In this document: piece by piece, positions 11,874 through 14,472 of the stretch
How the letters are laid out: each line of letters starts with the position of its first letter
How positions within the stretch are numbered: position 1 is the first letter of the stretch
Assembly: GCA_021641325.1 (NCBI GenBank)
Contig: JAJXPD010000037.1
Location: 1,085 to 15,556 of the forward strand
DNA from: Opitutales bacterium
GTDB lineage: Bacteria > Verrucomicrobiota > Verrucomicrobiia > Opitutales > Intestinicryptomonadaceae
Direction of reading: 5' to 3'
Length of the DNA stretch: 14,472 bases
The notes under the pieces: generated by a model
Database searches by the model: none
What the model was told of the DNA's origin: nothing
Seen by the model: the letters and a program-made list of their open reading frames with translations, nothing else
Made by a program: the position numbers and the translations under genes

Positions 11874-13298
11874 TTAGAGGTAGAAGCCGTCTTCGATTTT
11901 CGGCACGAAGGGGAGGGCTTTCCAGTTTTCGGCGAAGTCCTCTTCGTTCGTCGCAAACAGCGGCGAGATTTCAATGTCGAACAGCGGCACGTTTTCGGCG
12001 TCGGTGTCGAGCTTTTCGCCGACTTTCGCGAGCCAACGCGCCGCCTGCTGTTTCTGGTGGTTCTTGCATGTAAGCGGCGAGTCAAGGCCCTCCGCGTTCT
12101 TGACGGGCGAGAATTCGTCGCCTCTGAACCCTTCGATGATTACGGGCGAGTTCGCCATCGGGAGCGCGTCGAACACGAACATTTCGAATTTGATTCCGTT
12201 CGGCTTTTCGGGCTTGATTTGCCTGCCCTTTTCGTCGATGCACGGAATTTTCTTGTCGGCGCGGTGGAACGGCAGCTTCGCCGAAGAGTTGTTTCCGCCG
12301 AGCTTTTCCACGAAGTCGCGGTCGAGTACGTGGATTGCCACGCTGCCCGCCACAAAGCGCAGTTTGCCGTTTTCGTCGCGCAGTTTCTGGTATTCCGCGG
12401 GGAGGTCGGAGTATTCCACGACGCACGTTTTGCCGTCGAGCGTGCAGAAGTGCCCGACCTTTTCAAGCTCGTACGCCTTGGGAATCATCTTCGACGACAT
12501 CTCCGAGCCGCTCATGATATGGAATCCCACAAAATAGGGGTCGATGATATTCACGAGGGGGTTGTCCACCTGAAAATAGCTTATGCAGTCTATTCCGCGC
12601 TTTTTAAGCTCGTCGATTGCCCCGCTGCGGCACATTCCGCGCAGGCAGCCGCCGTGTCCGTCGGGGGTCATGGCGATTTTCGACTTGCTTTCCATGATGA
12701 TTTTGCCGCCGCGGTCTACCGCTGGCATGAGACCCTGCTTGAAGAAGACAACGTCGTCTTTGCGGAGTCCGAAGAAGTTGTTTTCCCCGAAGAACGCGCG
12801 GGTTGCGGCGTCGTTGATGTGGCTTGTCATCACGAGCCACGGAATGCGCACGCCGTATTTGTTCGACGCCGAGAGGATTTTTTCGGCAAAGACCTGAAAG
12901 AGGCTCTTCTGTTTTACGGGGGTCACTTTGTAGAGGCCTTTGGGGGCGTTGAAGCCGAGCCTCGTGCCCTGTCCGCCCGCCACGACGAACGCCGCAAGGC
13001 GTCCCGCGCGGATAGCCTCTTCGCCGACGCGTTTTGCCTCGCGCCATTCGGGGTCGGAGGCCTTGTCTGCGGGGAGCGGCTTGTAGGGGGCGGGTTCGAG
13101 CTTCGAGAAGTCGATGGCCGCGCCCTTTGCCTCGGCGAAGACAAGCTCTTTGTTGAGTTCGTCAAGCTCCGCCAAATCGACCTGTTCGAGCTGCGCGAGC
13201 AACGCCGATTTTTCCCCTTCGGAGAGTTTGTCGAAGTATTTGAAGACGTGTCCCTGACCCGCCGCTTCGAATTTGTTTTTGAGAATTTGGGCGTCCAT
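11874..13298 (-). CDS. UDPGP-family nucleotidyltransferase (eukaryote-type UDP-sugar/UDP-GlcNAc pyrophosphorylase-like)
   Basis: A 474-residue cytoplasmic enzyme expected to make a UDP-sugar from UTP and a sugar 1-phosphate. The UTP-binding loop is VVAGGQGTRLGFNAPKG (105-121); further landmarks are MTPDGHGG (210-217), FQVDNPLVNIIDPYFVGFH (242-260), a VVEYSDLP segment, and FEMFVFDALP followed by DEFSPVKNAEGLDSP. These match eukaryotic UAP1/UDPGP proteins more than the bacterial GalU family. Substrate (glucose, galactose or GlcNAc 1-phosphate) is not decidable by eye; linkage to galE three bases upstream suggests UDP-glucose or UDP-galactose. No Shine-Dalgarno, so translation is probably coupled to galE. 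Confidence 0.9.
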   Translation of the reverse strand: MDAQILKNKFEAAGQGHVFKYFDKLSEGEKSALLAQLEQVDLAELDELNKELVFAEAKGAAIDFSKLEPAPYKPLPADKASDPEWREAKRVGEEAIRAGRLAAFVVAGGQGTRLGFNAPKGLYKVTPVKQKSLFQVFAEKILSASNKYGVRIPWLVMTSHINDAATRAFFGENNFFGLRKDDVVFFKQGLMPAVDRGGKIIMESKSKIAMTPDGHGGCLRGMCRSGAIDELKKRGIDCISYFQVDNPLVNIIDPYFVGFHIMSGSEMSSKMIPKAYELEKVGHFCTLDGKTCVVEYSDLPAEYQKLRDENGKLRFVAGSVAIHVLDRDFVEKLGGNNSSAKLPFHRADKKIPCIDEKGRQIKPEKPNGIKFEMFVFDALPMANSPVIIEGFRGDEFSPVKNAEGLDSPLTCKNHQKQQAARWLAKVGEKLDTDAENVPLFDIEISPLFATNEEDFAENWKALPFVPKIEDGFYL

Positions 13299-13301
13299 AA
13301 A

Positions 13302-14294
13302 TTAGTCTTTCGGGAATCCGTTGGGGTTGTTTTTGTGCCACCTCCACGCGGTTTCGATAATCGCGCGGACGTCGGTGAATTTGATTTTCCAGCCGAGTTC
13401 CGTCTGCGCTTTTTGCGAGTTTGCGTAGAGCGCGTCGGGGTCGCCCTCGCGGCGCGCGCCGTAGACCACGGGAACTTTCAGCCCCGTGACTTCCTCGACG
13501 CCCTTGATGATTTCCAGAACCGAGTTCGGCGTGCCCGTGCCGAGGTTGTAGAACGAGCAGCTGCCCTCCTTTTCGAGGTTTTTGAACGCGGCGATGTGAG
13601 CGCGGCAGAGGTCGTCAACGTGGACATAGTCGCGCAGGCATGTGCCGTCGGGCGTATTGTAGTCTGTCCCGAAGACGTTAATCGAGGGGCGTTTGCCCGT
13701 TGCGGCGAAAATCGTAAGCGGAATGATGTGCGTTTCGGGCGTGTGGTCTTCGCCGATTGTGCCGTCCTCCGCCGCGCCCGACGCGTTGAAGTAGCGCAAC
13801 GCCACAAAGCTCAGCCCGTATGCGCGCGCGCATGCTTTGAGGAAGTTTTCGACGTCGAGCTTCGTCTGACCGTAGGGGTTAATCGGCAGCTGCGGGTGGT
13901 CTTCGGTGAGCGGAAGCTTCTGCGGCACGCCGAAAGTCGCGCAGGTTGACGAGAACACGAACTTTTTCACGCCGTGCTCTATCATCGTTTCGATGAGCGT
14001 TATTACGCCCGAAAGGTTGTTGTAGTAGTACTTGATGGGGTTCATGACCGATTCGCCGACGTTGATGAACGCCGCGAAGTGCATTACGATGTCGATTTTC
14101 TCGTTGTCGAGAATTTCGCCCACAAGCTTTTTGTCTTCGAGGTTTCCGCGGTAGAATTTTACCGACGGCAGCAAAGCCCCCTTGTGTCCGTAGACAAGGT
14201 TGTCGAGAACCACGGGTTTGTGCCCCGCGGCTATGAGTTGTCTTACGCAGTGGCTTCCGATGTAGCCCGCGCCTCCGATTACCAGTACATTCAT
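13302..14294 (-). CDS. galE: UDP-glucose 4-epimerase
   Basis: A 330-residue short-chain dehydrogenase-type epimerase interconverting UDP-galactose and UDP-glucose with tightly bound NAD. The dinucleotide loop is GGAGYIG (7-13), the catalytic set is SSTCATFG (Thr117 at the Ser/Thr position) with YGQTK (Tyr141, Lys145), and substrate-binding landmarks RYFNASGA and LRDYVHVDDL are present. Length is typical. It is followed after 3 bases by the UDPGP gene and preceded by a probable galK remnant, a Leloir pathway arrangement. Its reading frame stays open upstream to the window edge, but that stretch contains adapter-like sequence, so I do not treat it as a GalK-GalE fusion; the ATG start gives a standard N-terminus. 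Confidence 0.96.
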   Translation of the reverse strand: MNVLVIGGAGYIGSHCVRQLIAAGHKPVVLDNLVYGHKGALLPSVKFYRGNLEDKKLVGEILDNEKIDIVMHFAAFINVGESVMNPIKYYYNNLSGVITLIETMIEHGVKKFVFSSTCATFGVPQKLPLTEDHPQLPINPYGQTKLDVENFLKACARAYGLSFVALRYFNASGAAEDGTIGEDHTPETHIIPLTIFAATGKRPSINVFGTDYNTPDGTCLRDYVHVDDLCRAHIAAFKNLEKEGSCSFYNLGTGTPNSVLEIIKGVEEVTGLKVPVVYGARREGDPDALYANSQKAQTELGWKIKFTDVRAIIETAWRWHKNNPNGFPKD

Positions 14295-14301
14295 GATTGC
14301 G

Positions 14302-14307
14302 ATTCTA
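14302..14307 (-). promoter_or_regulatory. Candidate -10 box of galE
   Basis: TAGAAT on the - strand, followed by CGCAATC and the ATG at 14294. This again predicts transcription starting at the start codon. No good -35 is seen, and the region where it would lie abuts the adapter-like segment, so the native sequence there may be lost. Confidence 0.4.
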
Positions 14308-14333
14308 TTGGTTAAATTGTTTTCGGGAGTCGG

Positions 14334-14399
14334 CGAACTTAGGCCGGCGTACGTGTTCCTCAGGAGACTCGTGGGCTCGGCGATGTGTATATGAGCCAG
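14334..14399 (+). other. Adapter-like segment (degraded Illumina Nextera i7 / P7 sequence)
   Basis: Read on the + strand these 66 bases follow the layout of a Nextera P7-index adapter. 14334-14357 is a degenerate copy of the P7 part (15 of 24 matches), 14358-14365 is CCTCAGGA (one change from the N704 index in this orientation, GCTCAGGA), 14366-14380 is GACTCGTGGGCTCGG (one change), and 14381-14399 is CGATGTGTATATGAGCCAG, three changes from the 19-base transposase mosaic end AGATGTGTATAAGAGACAG. In all 52 of 66 positions match without a gap. It ends precisely where galactokinase-like coding begins. Adapter sequences are quoted from memory. Confidence 0.85.
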
Positions 14400-14472
14400 T
14401 TTTGTGCCGTCCTCCGCCTCGCCCGACGCGCAAGTAAATACCGTGGGTTTTTTGCCGAATTTCGCCTCGTAG
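14400..14472 (-). CDS. galK: C-terminal fragment of probable galactokinase
   Basis: About 24 codons on the - strand, cut by the window edge at the 5' side. They read YEAKFGKKPTVFTC and then ASGEAEDGTK, closely resembling the end of GalK (E. coli ends with QYEAKTGIKETFYVC and a short Ser/Gly-containing tail). Codon use is that of the neighbouring genes (GCG, GGC, TTC, GAC, CCC). Galactokinase phosphorylates galactose to galactose 1-phosphate, the step before the enzymes encoded by the two downstream genes. The last few codons and the stop appear to be replaced by adapter-like sequence beginning at 14399. Confidence 0.65.

Noticed and set aside
11754..13949. Open + strand frame of 731 codons
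   Set aside because: It lies antisense to the UDPGP and galE genes, both of which carry full family motifs. Its length follows from strong codon bias (GC-rich third positions) removing stops from the opposite strand.
13302..14471. GalK-GalE fusion protein
   Set aside because: The frame is open across the junction, but 14334-14399 is adapter-like sequence and the residues it encodes show less typical codon use, so the fusion is very probably artificial.

Overview
The window looks like a contig from a GC-rich bacterium, tentatively Verrucomicrobiota (Opitutae-like, probably host-associated). That assignment rests on codon style, a near absence of Shine-Dalgarno sequences, and a eukaryote-like UDP-sugar pyrophosphorylase beside galE. 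There is no rRNA or other marker to settle it. No tRNA, rRNA, CRISPR array or insertion sequence was seen.

Layout. 1-344: no gene, but a dense run of small hairpins. 345-2765: four tightly packed + strand genes that match the head of a Mu-like phage packaging module (membrane/coiled-coil protein, winged-helix protein, probable small terminase subunit, large terminase subunit). The module stops there with no portal or head gene after it. 2766-3058: non-coding, with hairpins and a probable promoter. 3059-3748: an HU-type DNA-binding protein with a strong terminator, then a small cupin. 3752-7187 (- strand): an apparent operon of exported alkaline phosphatase, YibE/F membrane protein and ApbE flavin transferase. 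7298-7954: a DUF4328-like membrane protein behind a near-consensus promoter that predicts a leaderless mRNA. 8036-8509 (-): YbaK-type Cys-tRNA deacylase. 8617-9270: VTT-domain membrane protein. 9280-9672 (-): small lipoprotein. 9721-11709: an operon of PlsC-like acyltransferase, FabZ-type dehydratase and an iron-sulfur flavoprotein. 11874-14294 (-): galE followed by a UDPGP-family nucleotidyltransferase, with the C-terminus of a probable galactokinase upstream at the window edge.

How the genes fit together. galK-galE-UDPGP form a Leloir/nucleotide-sugar group. plsC-fabZ-flavoprotein are translationally close and centre on membrane lipid synthesis. The phosphatase group combines envelope phosphate scavenging with a transporter-like membrane protein and protein flavinylation; a functional link among these three is inference.

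Two points deserve attention. Positions 14334-14399 closely resemble an Illumina Nextera i7 adapter with a complete 19-base mosaic end, so the galK-galE junction is probably a sequencing/assembly artefact. Several genes also carry a -10-like element only 6-7 bases before ATG, which suggests leaderless transcripts are common in this organism.
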